Shown here piece after piece: positions 54,894 through 64,000 of a stretch of 64,000 bases of DNA. A program made the translations under genes and the position numbers. The stretch spans positions 3,658,001-3,722,000 of the forward strand of contig JAJTUQ010000003.1 in the NCBI GenBank assembly GCA_021399445.1, in the 5' to 3' direction. Position 1 is the stretch's first letter, and every line of letters begins with the position of its first letter. Below the pieces are notes generated by a model that did no database searches, was not told where the DNA came from, and saw only the letters and a program-made list of their open reading frames with translations. Source of the DNA: Xylogone sp. PMI_703. Taxonomy: Eukaryota > Ascomycota > Leotiomycetes.

Positions 54894-56623
54894 CGTCGTA
54901 GTAAGAAGACAACACAATATCTCTTAGACGAAAGAGCTGAATAAGAGAACTGAACCTGAGTAGGAACAAAATGGAATATATATACTAGACGAGAGGAAGA
55001 AGAGACTTAAATACTTGAGCTACCCCAAGCTATGAATAAGAAAAATTATATGCTATAGATAAAACAATCAAGCATCTTACCTCCGGTTCCCCTTGCAGCA
55101 CTGCCGTGTGCCTTAGGCAAGGCGGACCTAATGAAATAGCGCCTCTGACATCAAGCGGCGGACCGAATGGACCGTGAAGATATTCCAGTTCCACGCATAA
55201 AAAAGGATTGAGTCCCGAGCCGGGAAAGCCAGAGCTGACAGCGAATCGCGTGACATGCACCAAGCCGGCAACAAAATCACTGCCTTGGTTCCAGAGCCCC
55301 AGCATGAAGAGAACCAAGATCCAAAAAAGATCGGGTTTCATGATCCATGCTGGAGAGAGCAGAGAGGTTGCCCAGCATCGCAGGAATCTGGCGTGTGATG
55401 CAGAATGTGATGTGGCTGGACGGCATTGCAGTCCAAGAGCCGAAGGACAGTCAGCCAGGTTCAACCCGACAGCGGAAAGGGAGTCACGACAACACAGAAA
55501 AACAAAACTGGTACTGTTATTTCGGGGGAAAATGAAGAAAAATAAACAAAAGCAGGCATTCACGGGATATTCGCAGGGCAGTCCCATTCGACAGCTGTCG
55601 CGAACTGCATTAGAGTGCAGTAGACCCGATTTGTCCCTCCCGCTGCCGCCCAAGCCCCAGCCCCTTTGCCCTTTTACCCCAGCTTTTTCGCGGACGTTGG
55701 AACAAGGCGCCATATTAATCCGGGTGCTGGTGGTTAATTAAGCTCGTGTGGGGTAGACCGGGGTCTGGGCATTTGGTGGCTCCGGGGCATGGTAGATGCA
55801 GGACTTGCATGCCACAGGTTCCGATACCCCCGCCGGCATTGCTGATCACAATACCTCCCAAGACTTTTTGATTAATTTTGCCGGTTAGACTCGCTCTTCC
55901 GTATCCTTCGGTCTAGCTTCCTTCAAGGAATCACCTCTTGTCATATGATACAGTACCAGTGGATTGGCAAATGGTGGCAATGGCACGTTGAATAAGGTGG
56001 AAAGGCCGTCGGCCCTAGATTCCAACACGATGCGCGTTTTCAAGCTGTCTGCACGTGTTGACTTGTCTCTATGATCTTAATTGATGTGGCATCAACAGAT
56101 TGATTCCATAATCTGGTAATCCTGAAGCGGATGATACATCGAGTATTGGACTCAGCCTCTAGGGGTTGTACTAAATAATGTGTAGCAAATAATATGTAAC
56201 ATGTCTGTGAGTTGACTCTCTGTAGAATGAGGCTGATAAAGTTCTTACTGCATTGGAGATTTGCACTACAGTTTCTGCAAAATTACGATAGATATGCAGG
56301 TCACCTTATCGCATACACACACATGGTATAGTAATAAAAGTTTCATTCACTCAACTGCACAGCGCTCGGTCAGCTGCAAGATGAACCTTCACAAGAGTAC
56401 AAACATCACTAAGTCCAGGAGCAAATATATAGAGGAGCAGATCAAAGTCTTAATATATATACTGGAGAAGGCTATATACATGTGGTAAAAAATTTTGTGA
56501 TGAGGACCGGCAAAAAGTGCACAACCAATTTTCCTGACATACATCGCCTTCACATTTACTCATACCTTATCTCGAATCAACTCTGATCCCATATCATCAA
56601 ATCGTAAAGTGATCCCCTTCCGT
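54894..56623. other. Intergenic: GH5 promoter and GH6 3' region
   Basis: About 1.7 kb between two cellulase genes read leftward. Long frames on both strands around 55030-55740 (227 and 177 codons) overlap each other and have no family motifs. TATATATA at 54977-54984 (minus strand) is the likely TATA box of the GH5 gene. Confidence 0.55.
54977..54984 (-). promoter_or_regulatory. TATA box of the GH5 gene
   Basis: TATATATA lies 84 bases upstream of the start codon at 54893, a spacing usual for fungal cellulase genes. Confidence 0.55.
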
Positions 56624-58174
56624 TTAGAATGCAGGGTTGGCATTGGTGAGAAGTTGCTCGAAGTATGCCTCGAACCAAGTACCGGCCTCAGGAGCGGGCT
56701 GAAGAGCGTCCGCATAGCCGCAGTGGGCATCGAATCTTGGGGAGCTGGTGTTGGAAGTACCATCACACTCACCACCGGGCTTAACCCAGACAAAGGCATC
56801 CTCGAGTGGGTCGCCAGTGTTGGTGCTTGGTCGGATACCGAAGCCAGTACCAATGACATTGCACCAGTCACCCCATTGTTGTTGTTTAGTGGGCTGGACA
56901 CCATTTCGGGCTATAGTTCAATAAATTAGCAATGTCCACATAAATCATGGAGTATCTGGAAACTTACAGGTGTCGGTAATGAAGTGTGCTGGGAAGCCTT
57001 GTTGTTGAAGGAGAGGAGCCAATGCGTTAACGTATCTCTTTTCGTCGCAGTTGGAATCACCTTGAGTGTAAGATGGGCATGTCGCAATGCTCCAGGCATT
57101 GTAGTTGGCCACGTTGGTTGCGAGACCACGAACAGCGGCGGGAGAGCCTGCGCTCTTATACAAGCTTCCGAAGAGTTGAGCAGCTGGGCCAATGTTTGCA
57201 GACCAGCCAAGCCATCCTGCGTGACCAGCGTCGAGATACATGGACACGTTGGGAAGGTTGAGTTGCTGAATAGCATATGTTGTACATTCTTTGTAGGCAG
57301 CCTGGGCGTTAGCGCACTTGGCCACACTTAAGTTTGTGACCAAGTTTGCCAAGGAATCCGGCTCAATGACCAAGATAACCTTCACATCGGAGTACTGAAC
57401 GAGAAGAGCCTTGATCGAATCGATGTAGGCTTTGTAGTTGGCAACACCGTTGTTGGCAATGCTGTACTCTCCGTTGGAGGCAAGAGCGGAGCAGTCACGG
57501 TCTGGTAAATCGTAGACGACGAATGTTCCAGCAACTGGAGGGCTGGCACCAGCTTTGTTCAATGCCTGGATGTTACCGAGGAATTCGCCCATCAATGGAA
57601 CCTTCGAGGCGGAATCACTGTTATTTCATTAGCATAAAGTGACCATTTATATTCCGACCAGAAAGCTTACAGCCAGACAAATGTTGGAACCTTGGCAGCC
57701 GCAGCGGCCTTAGTAGCCATGGCACCCGTGAGAGAGGGAATGGCGGATGTCGAGATCTCTGATGCGTAGTATGGGTTGGCATATAAGGCAACGCCGGAGA
57801 ATGGGTTTCCAGAGGCCACAGCGGTGGTGGTTTGTCCACCTCCAGGGGTAGTGGTAGTTGTGCGACCCGAGGTAGTGCTCGTAGGGCGGTTGCTAGTTGT
57901 AGGACCTGTTGTAGGACCTCGAGTAGTGGTGGTAGTACCACCACCTTGGCCCTGAAGACATTGCGAGTAATAAGGATTACTGTATACACAAGTCCAGCCA
58001 GAAACGCAGGTGGTTGAACCAGTCCAGCCCTGTCCACCGCCTAACAACGAAATGTCAATAGCATTCTTAAAGGCCGGATTGCCCTGTCCACTTACACTGT
58101 CCCCATGGACCAGACTGAGCAAGAGCAGCGGGTGCAGCCGCTAGAGCTGCAATGAGAAGATTTTTGAGAGCCAT
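56624..58174 (-). CDS. Secreted cellobiohydrolase II, GH6 with N-terminal CBM1
   Basis: Four exons (58174-58096, 58040-57671, 57617-56968, 56910-56624) give 461 residues. The signal peptide [19 protein letters not shown] is followed by a CBM1 ([26 protein letters not shown]), a Thr/Gly-rich linker, and the GH6 domain. [11 protein letters not shown] (184-194) holds the Asp that serves as proton donor in this family; [28 protein letters not shown] and [12 protein letters not shown] are further GH6 signatures. The enzyme releases cellobiose from non-reducing chain ends with inversion. Intron 1 cuts the first cysteine codon of the CBM1, whereas the GH5 gene has no intron there. TATAAA lies 81 bases upstream. 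Confidence 0.96.
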
Positions 58175-61100
58175 TGTATGAAAGACAATCAAGTAGAGAC
58201 TGAGGAAAGAGGGTGTGACTGATGTGAAGAGAAAGAAAGGTCCGAATGGCAGCCTTTATAAGAAAATACAGATAGCTCTGGAAACTTTTTTTACCTCTCA
58301 GGTACCGCCAACGGAGAACACAGCCGGCTTGCCAGTTTTCCCCATATAGCCTGAGCAGGGATAGCTAAGGTACTGACACCCCATCTTCCGGATACCTTCC
58401 CTTAGCAGCTTGGCAGGAACTACTGCCGTGGTACCAGCCAATACCATCGCTCAACAGGTGGCCGGAAAGGAACATAGACGACGGTAGCCGCTTGAATAAA
58501 TGAAACCAATATGCAAAGTGGTCAGGCTGAAGAACCTGCATGTAGCTAGGACATGCACTTGACCTATAGAGACGAGCCGAGCCAGCCTGCTTGAATGCAC
58601 AGGCCGATCAATGCTCGGTAGGCCGCTCCGAGACTGGTGGCGAAGTGGGAGGGATCTATCAAAGGTTGCAGGTACACAACCCAAATTTTGACTAAAACGA
58701 AACCCACCAGCTTAAGTCTGGCGGCCCGACATAATATCGTAAGTCAACCTTGAGATAGATCAAGAGTTGGCATTAGCCATGAATCGAGACCGCAAGATTG
58801 TGGAGTGATCGGGACCGCGGGGAACACTCCTAGGAGTGCTCCACTCGGATGAGAATGTAGACTGAAGAGGCATGACTGTGCTAGTCTATAATGGAGTGGA
58901 GATCCCTAGATACTCTGGTTCGATACTGTGCTATCCTGACTATTCAATTGGAGATGCCCAGAAACGCGTAGTTCCGCTGAACAATACCTGTCACTCAGAG
59001 CATATTATTTGACCCGGCCTTGGTTCGTAAAAGGCGAGAAGAGAGTGCCTCGGCAGCAGGAGACGCAGAACATAGCACAAACTTCATTTCCTTGCCCTTG
59101 CATCAATCAGCAAACAGAATGCGGGTTGCGGAGGGACTGAAGTGGAGGAGGCGGAGAAGCACGCAAGACACGACGTTGCAGAAAGATTGCTGTATTAGCC
59201 TGAGCACTCGCTAAGCCCCGCCCTGGCACGGCAGTTCTCAATGCCCCAGATCCGTTTATTGGACGACTTACCTCTTTGCTGAGTCAATTATTCTTTTGTT
59301 TATTTGTGCAAGTTCACTCCGTTTGTAATGGTACGGCCCGGCTCCCCGTGGTAGTACTTGAATCTAAGATACCATATGGGAATTGTGAATGCGCAATCAG
59401 AGTTTCTGTACGTCAACCAAAGACTTTGCTGCGTAGGAAATTGCCCGACCAGATGCAATATCCATTTCATGACGTTATTCAACCATTATCCAGTAATGGA
59501 ATTGGTAGTAAATTCTTGTGAAGCCTCTGCCGTTTGCCTCTTACTGCTCTGTTTCGGGGCAAGTTATACGAATAAAAAGATAAATTGTGTTTCAGGTTGA
59601 TTTTCTGAATCTATGACCTATCCATTTAATTTCTCTTTGCTTAGAGTTCACGTTACAAATAACTCAGAAATGAGAAGTGTCGAATTTCCATCAACGGTTG
59701 CACGACACAATACTGATACTCGGTCTTCATCTAGATCCGCTGACACGTGCATAAGTGATTAGATAATGTTTGTAAAGAAACTCGTCACATCCTAATCTGG
59801 AAATATCGGACAAACGGACCGTGAAATGGGCGAACTCTTATCGAAAGGTGATTAATTACTGAATTATATGGTAAGATCAGCTGGCCTGTCGTTGATATAT
59901 TAACTGAAGTGTGCGATGTAACGGTGACGCGGAGTTGATTGGTGATGCGGGAGACGTACTAATGTTGATAGAGTTAGCGAGCCGCATTAGGCTATTGAAG
60001 GCTCGTCTCGCATAAATTGTGGAGTAGCGTGGCATTAGGGATTCCTTTCTACGATGCACCACCGACTCCTCCATCCAATAACGAAGACATCGGGTTAAAT
60101 AGCATTTCAATGTTACGGACTTTGCCATTCCCATGGTCTCATTTGACTGCTTGATCCAGGATTCCCCAGGTCCCCGTTGTTCGTACCGGTCTAGCCATGT
60201 CATAGCAAACATCGGCGTTAATGCTATATGGCAGTTACACCTGATCGCGAGAAAAAGTTTAATGGAAAGCTATCCATGGTAATTACTTCCTTCTCCTCAC
60301 AGCATACTAGATGGGATATATTTCTTTTCAATTCAGATTACATGTTCTGAACCGGTGCGAATACCGATCAATCATGACCAATACCGAGTGGAAATCTTAT
60401 TTCAATCCTTCATTACGCTCTACCCACTAAGTTTTGCACAATCGGGATCAGTTCTACACCAAAGAGTAAGTTCCGGGATTGATGGTATTCCTGGACGTTC
60501 TATGTATTCTGTTCGCCTTTGCCGACGAAAATTCAATAATAGCAAGAAGAGTGTGCCATGGTAAGGCAGTTCTGAGAAGTCGGCATCATGCTGTTTGTAG
60601 TCCTGGTCTGCTAGGGTAGGAAGGAGTCTGTATTGCATGCCGTGAGTAAGTTGTGATCTCTGTCTTGGCTTTAGCTTCCTATCTCTATACAACGCTTGAG
60701 CAATAAGTGTTGCTAGAGCTCTAGAGCACAGGAAGATGTCATTGCTGATTTCTACGCGACGATATTAGAATATTGGCAGTGTCAATGGTGCATTGCTCTG
60801 CGTAGTTACGCGAAGCATATAAGTATAGCACCCTTCAAACAGATATAAACTCCTACGTCATGCCGTATTCTCTCCTTCTCTTCTCTCCTTATAATTTATT
60901 ATCATTTATTTTATGGTTCTGCATGTCTTGTTTTTATTTTACCTCTTTGTTTGATAGAAGAGAGTTGGAGAACCCTCCAAACTTTACTCGCTAGAGGCTT
61001 GCCATTTCTATTACCACTTTATTCAATCCAGATCGTTAAATACCCTACGCCTAGGGTCACATTTCAAACGAAGCCCTCCATCACATCACTTTTACCACCT

Positions 61101-62191
61101 ACACGCTAGAAAAGTATATATAGCCTGGCCTTGTGGTGCTTGACGAGGTTATAAATCTTTTTGAAGTGGAAAATGGCACTGTCAGAACACAGATATAAGG
61201 GGAGTATAAGCGGCAGGTTCAACTGGAGTTCTCCTTTTGCTCTGACAGGCACATACTGCTAGTTTGAATGAGAGATTTCGATTCCATTAACAGCTGTTCT
61301 CCTCGACGTTTTATTCGAAATCTTCCTTGGATATGCACATACACTCTGTCCGAAACTTGTGCGGAGAGGTCTCAAGAGGAATCCTTGCCAGAGAGGGTCA
61401 CCAGGACGGCGGATGACGGCGATGGCCGCACGAGGACGACAGCGCGCCGCATGCTAAACAGTAAAATTTGTCGGCAAATCTATCTTTGATGGTCATTTGT
61501 GTTAGACAATCTCTTAAGCGGTTTGGCATCACCAAATAAACTTTCAGCAATGATATATTGCTGCAGAGATCAGAAATCTCGGAGGTGCTGTTTCTCACAC
61601 GCAGCAGTAAAACCCACTGCGCCCACCCCACAAAGGAATCTGGAGCTAATTTCTCGCTTGACTCGATCAGATCGGGTGATGAAAACATCGTTTTGGGGGG
61701 CTCTTATCGTTATCAGAGATAAAGATCCCAAGATCGGTCCGCCCCATCATGCGCCCGCCCCTAATTCACACGACATCAACTGGAATGATACCACCGTAAG
61801 TGTAGTTTCGTGGTTCAAAACGTAAACACATTTCGTGTTTACCCAGATTTCTCCCCTCTTTTCTCTTAATTTCTTTAATCCCTTGGCACATCCCGCTTTG
61901 AATGACTCTCTTAGCAGAAATCTGGCACTGCAATAGGTTCAAAGCTTCACGAGTGTGGTGGGAACCTAATTTCGTCGTTTCCCTGGGATACATCCCACCA
62001 AGTTGGTTTGGGTAAAATCTATCTTTTGCTATTGGACTTAGAAAGAAGATTTTACTGGGTTATTGCGGAGAAACGCCGATCATTCTCCCAGAATACATAT
62101 TCTTGTCGTGAATCCGGTATCGATTTTCCGGAGACGAAGCTAGCTTCCCTGGTCAGTGACGTTCTCGATCTTGGGTGATATAATACTCGAG
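58175..62191. other. Divergent intergenic gap of 4.0 kb
   Basis: No supported gene. The left end holds the GH6 promoter. GGCTAA, the core recognised by the Xyr1/XlnR cellulase activator, is present on the minus strand at 58773-58778, about 600 bases upstream; single 6-base sites are expected by chance. The right end holds the permease promoter. Frames of up to 111 codons overlap on both strands and match nothing. No tRNA or transposon motifs were seen. Confidence 0.5.
58255..58260 (-). promoter_or_regulatory. TATA box of the GH6 gene
   Basis: TATAAA on the minus strand, 81 bases before the start codon at 58174. The leader between them is A/G-rich on the plus strand, i.e. pyrimidine-rich in the mRNA. 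Confidence 0.6.
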
Positions 62192-64000
62192 ATGGACCCT
62201 TTCAATAATGAACAACCATCTTCGAGCAGCTCGTCTCGAGTACATTCGCCTTTCGGCCCTAAACGATTCAGAAAATCGGACAGAGAGGCAGAACCATTGC
62301 TCTCTGGACCGTCAACGCCAAGGAGAAGGGCGAGCTACCATCGAAATAGCGAAGAGGATATACCCATTTCCCACCACTCGTCAGACGAGTCGTCCTTTTT
62401 CGATTTCATCATGGAGAAGGTCAAGTCTCATAGGTTTGCGAGGTTTGTGGACAAGCTAGCAGTAGAGAGCGAACCGGGATTGACAAATGCGCAATTGATG
62501 CTGCATAACCATGATCTAAAGCCTGGTACGAAAAGCAGTGGGAATCCAATAAGCAATATACTGACTTCTCCTAGTCGAACCAGCTCGTCGACAATGGGGA
62601 GCGTGAGTCCTAGCTCATATCCCCAGAAACTTAACAGAGCCATTGCGCTGACATGGTACCACAGCTGGAACTTCGTAGGCTTCTGGATTGCCGATTCTTT
62701 CAATATAGTAAGTAAAATAGACCTTTGATCAACAGACAAGATAGATGAATGGACTGATTAACAACCTCAACCAGAATACCTGGATGATCTCTTCGTCAAT
62801 GATCGTAGCTCCAAGTGGTCTCTCCTGGTGGCAGTCCTGGATCTGCGTCTGGATAGGATACACAATAGCAGCAAGCTTCGTCTGTCTAACAGGAAGAATA
62901 GGAGCAACCTACCACATTTCTTTCCCGGTAGTATCACGAGCCAGCTTTGGTATCTGGGGCGCTCTATGGCCCGTTTTCAACCGCGCCGCAATGGCCTGTA
63001 TATGGTACGGCGTGCAAGCGTGGATAGGAGGAGAATGTGTTAAACTCATGATACTTGCTATTTGGCCCTCCTATAAGAACGTTCACAATGGGATACCGAA
63101 CTCTGGAACCACAACGGCCGACTTTGTCGCCTTCTTGATATTCTGGCTACTTTCACTTCCGGCTATCTGGTTCCCTGTGCACAAAATTCGACATCTCTTC
63201 ACTGTGAAGGCATACATTGTACCAGTTGCCGGCGTTGCGTTCTTTATATGGGCCATTGTCCGAGCAAAAGGGATTGGACCAATTGTGAAGCAGGGAAATA
63301 CATCTCATGGATCGCAGCTGGCTTGGGGAGTAATCCTGGGTATTATGTCGGCAATAGCGAACTTCGCAACGCTCATTGTGGTAAGTAAAGGAAAGAGAAA
63401 AAGACTTACCATATCCAACAAAGAAGGAATGCTTACAGGTTATGTTTCATAGAACGATCCTGACTTCGCTCGATTTGCGCGTAAGCCTCGTGATGCTCTC
63501 TGGTCTCAGTTGATCACCATCCCTTGTGGGTTTGCCATTACTTCCTTCATCGGCATTATTGTATCTTCCTCCTCGACAGTCATCTTCCATGGGGACCCAA
63601 TCTGGAATCCACTGGACCTACTTCAATCATTCCTAGACGAGGGTACATCACGTAACCGTGCTGGAGTCTTCTTCATAGCATTTGCCTTTGGACTAGCGCA
63701 GCTAGGGACCAACATTGCAGCAAACAGCGTCTCAGCCGGAACGGATATGACAGCTCTCCTTCCGCGATACATCAACATCCGTCGCGGAGGCTACGTATGT
63801 GCAACCGTTGGACTAGTGATGTGTCCCTGGAACTTGCTCTCAACGGCAAACAAATTCACGACCTACCTGTCCGCTTACTCGGTGTTCTTGTCTTCGATCG
63901 CTGGGGTCATCATCAGCGATTACTACTTCGTGCGCAAGGGGTACCTGCAGGTCAAAGACCTCTACTCGGCACGCAAGGTCTCTCCTTACTACTTCACCGC
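62192..64000 (+). CDS. NCS1-family nucleobase/allantoin permease, 3' end cut by window edge
   Basis: Three exons are visible: 62192-62707, 62775-63380 and 63453 to beyond 64000 (556 residues). NCS1 signatures are [18 protein letters not shown] in helix 1, [20 protein letters not shown] in helix 3, a [13 protein letters not shown] helix, [32 protein letters not shown] and [12 protein letters not shown]. The family moves uracil, uridine, allantoin or related compounds with protons. The eukaryotic Fur-type branch is likely; the substrate cannot be set. The N-terminus is unusually long (about 150 residues, Ser-rich, with a HDLKP motif). A Ser/Thr/Pro-rich insert of about 40 residues separates this motif from helix 1, and no in-phase intron removes it. 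Confidence 0.93.

Noticed and set aside
55030..55741. Two overlapping long frames (227 codons minus, 177 codons plus) between the cellulases
   Set aside because: They overlap on opposite strands and neither has motifs or a recognisable domain; treated as noncoding promoter DNA.
58908..58932. Possible tRNA B-box (GGTTCGAT)
   Set aside because: No pairing T-arm and no A-box upstream at the right distance.
1..64000. CRISPR arrays, bacterial operons, prophage
   Set aside because: No regularly spaced repeats; all recognised genes are eukaryotic with spliceosomal introns.

Overview
The window is nuclear DNA of a filamentous ascomycete (Pezizomycotina). Nearly every gene has several introns of about 50-110 bases with GTAAGT/GTATGT-type donors. 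The genes include ascomycete hallmarks: Cyc8/SsnF, Som1, a CBM1-type GH5 and GH6 cellulase, and a Gis2-like zinc-knuckle protein. A plant-biomass-degrading fungus, possibly a leotiomycete, is an inference; the sequence shows no species marker. I rebuilt 22 protein-coding genes by joining exons so that reading phase and family similarity both agree. Exon coordinates are in each entry.

Layout. 1-7 kb: an edge-truncated gene with a nuclease-A-inhibitor-like domain, ribosomal protein uL3, and the co-repressor Cyc8/SsnF, all on the minus strand. 6.8-14.5 kb: a gene desert of 7.7 kb. 14.5-25 kb: a TMEM115-type Golgi protein, a Sif2/TBL1-like LisH-WD40 protein, then an intracellular GH51 arabinofuranosidase divergent from an MFS sugar transporter. 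25-34 kb: Rfc1, mitoribosomal uL16m, the tiny TFIIH subunit Tfb5, a PPxY membrane protein and an aldo-keto reductase. 35-39 kb: an 11-knuckle Gis2-like protein and a peroxisomal dienoyl-CoA isomerase. 39-41.6 kb: a second gene-poor gap. 41.6-52.3 kb: a three-domain fusion (isochorismatase-like, AlkB-like, GST-like), an XRCC2-like protein, Som1, Taf8, Cox9, RACK1 (with a U24/snR24-type C/D snoRNA in its second intron) and an SRAP/HMCES abasic-site protein. 53-58 kb: two secreted cellulases. 58.2-62.2 kb: a third gap, then an NCS1 permease that runs off the right edge.

How the genes relate. This is mainly housekeeping DNA with a carbohydrate-degradation flavour. The GH51 enzyme and sugar transporter share one intergenic region and could import and then cleave arabinose-containing sugars. 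The GH5 and GH6 enzymes attack cellulose outside the cell. Five genes between 25 and 52 kb touch DNA maintenance (Rfc1, Tfb5, the AlkB fusion, the XRCC2-like protein and SRAP), but nothing shows that they form a unit. Very small genes (Tfb5, Som1, Cox9) and very short exons (13-28 bases) are easy to miss here.

Most promising for follow-up: the AlkB fusion with a serine where the isochorismatase cysteine should be; the intronic snoRNA; a perfect 15-bp hairpin next to a 3' splice site in GH51; the GC-AG intron of TFB5; introns that split zinc knuckles; and G1/S-type promoter sites at RFC1. I found no tRNA, rRNA, CRISPR array or recognisable transposon.
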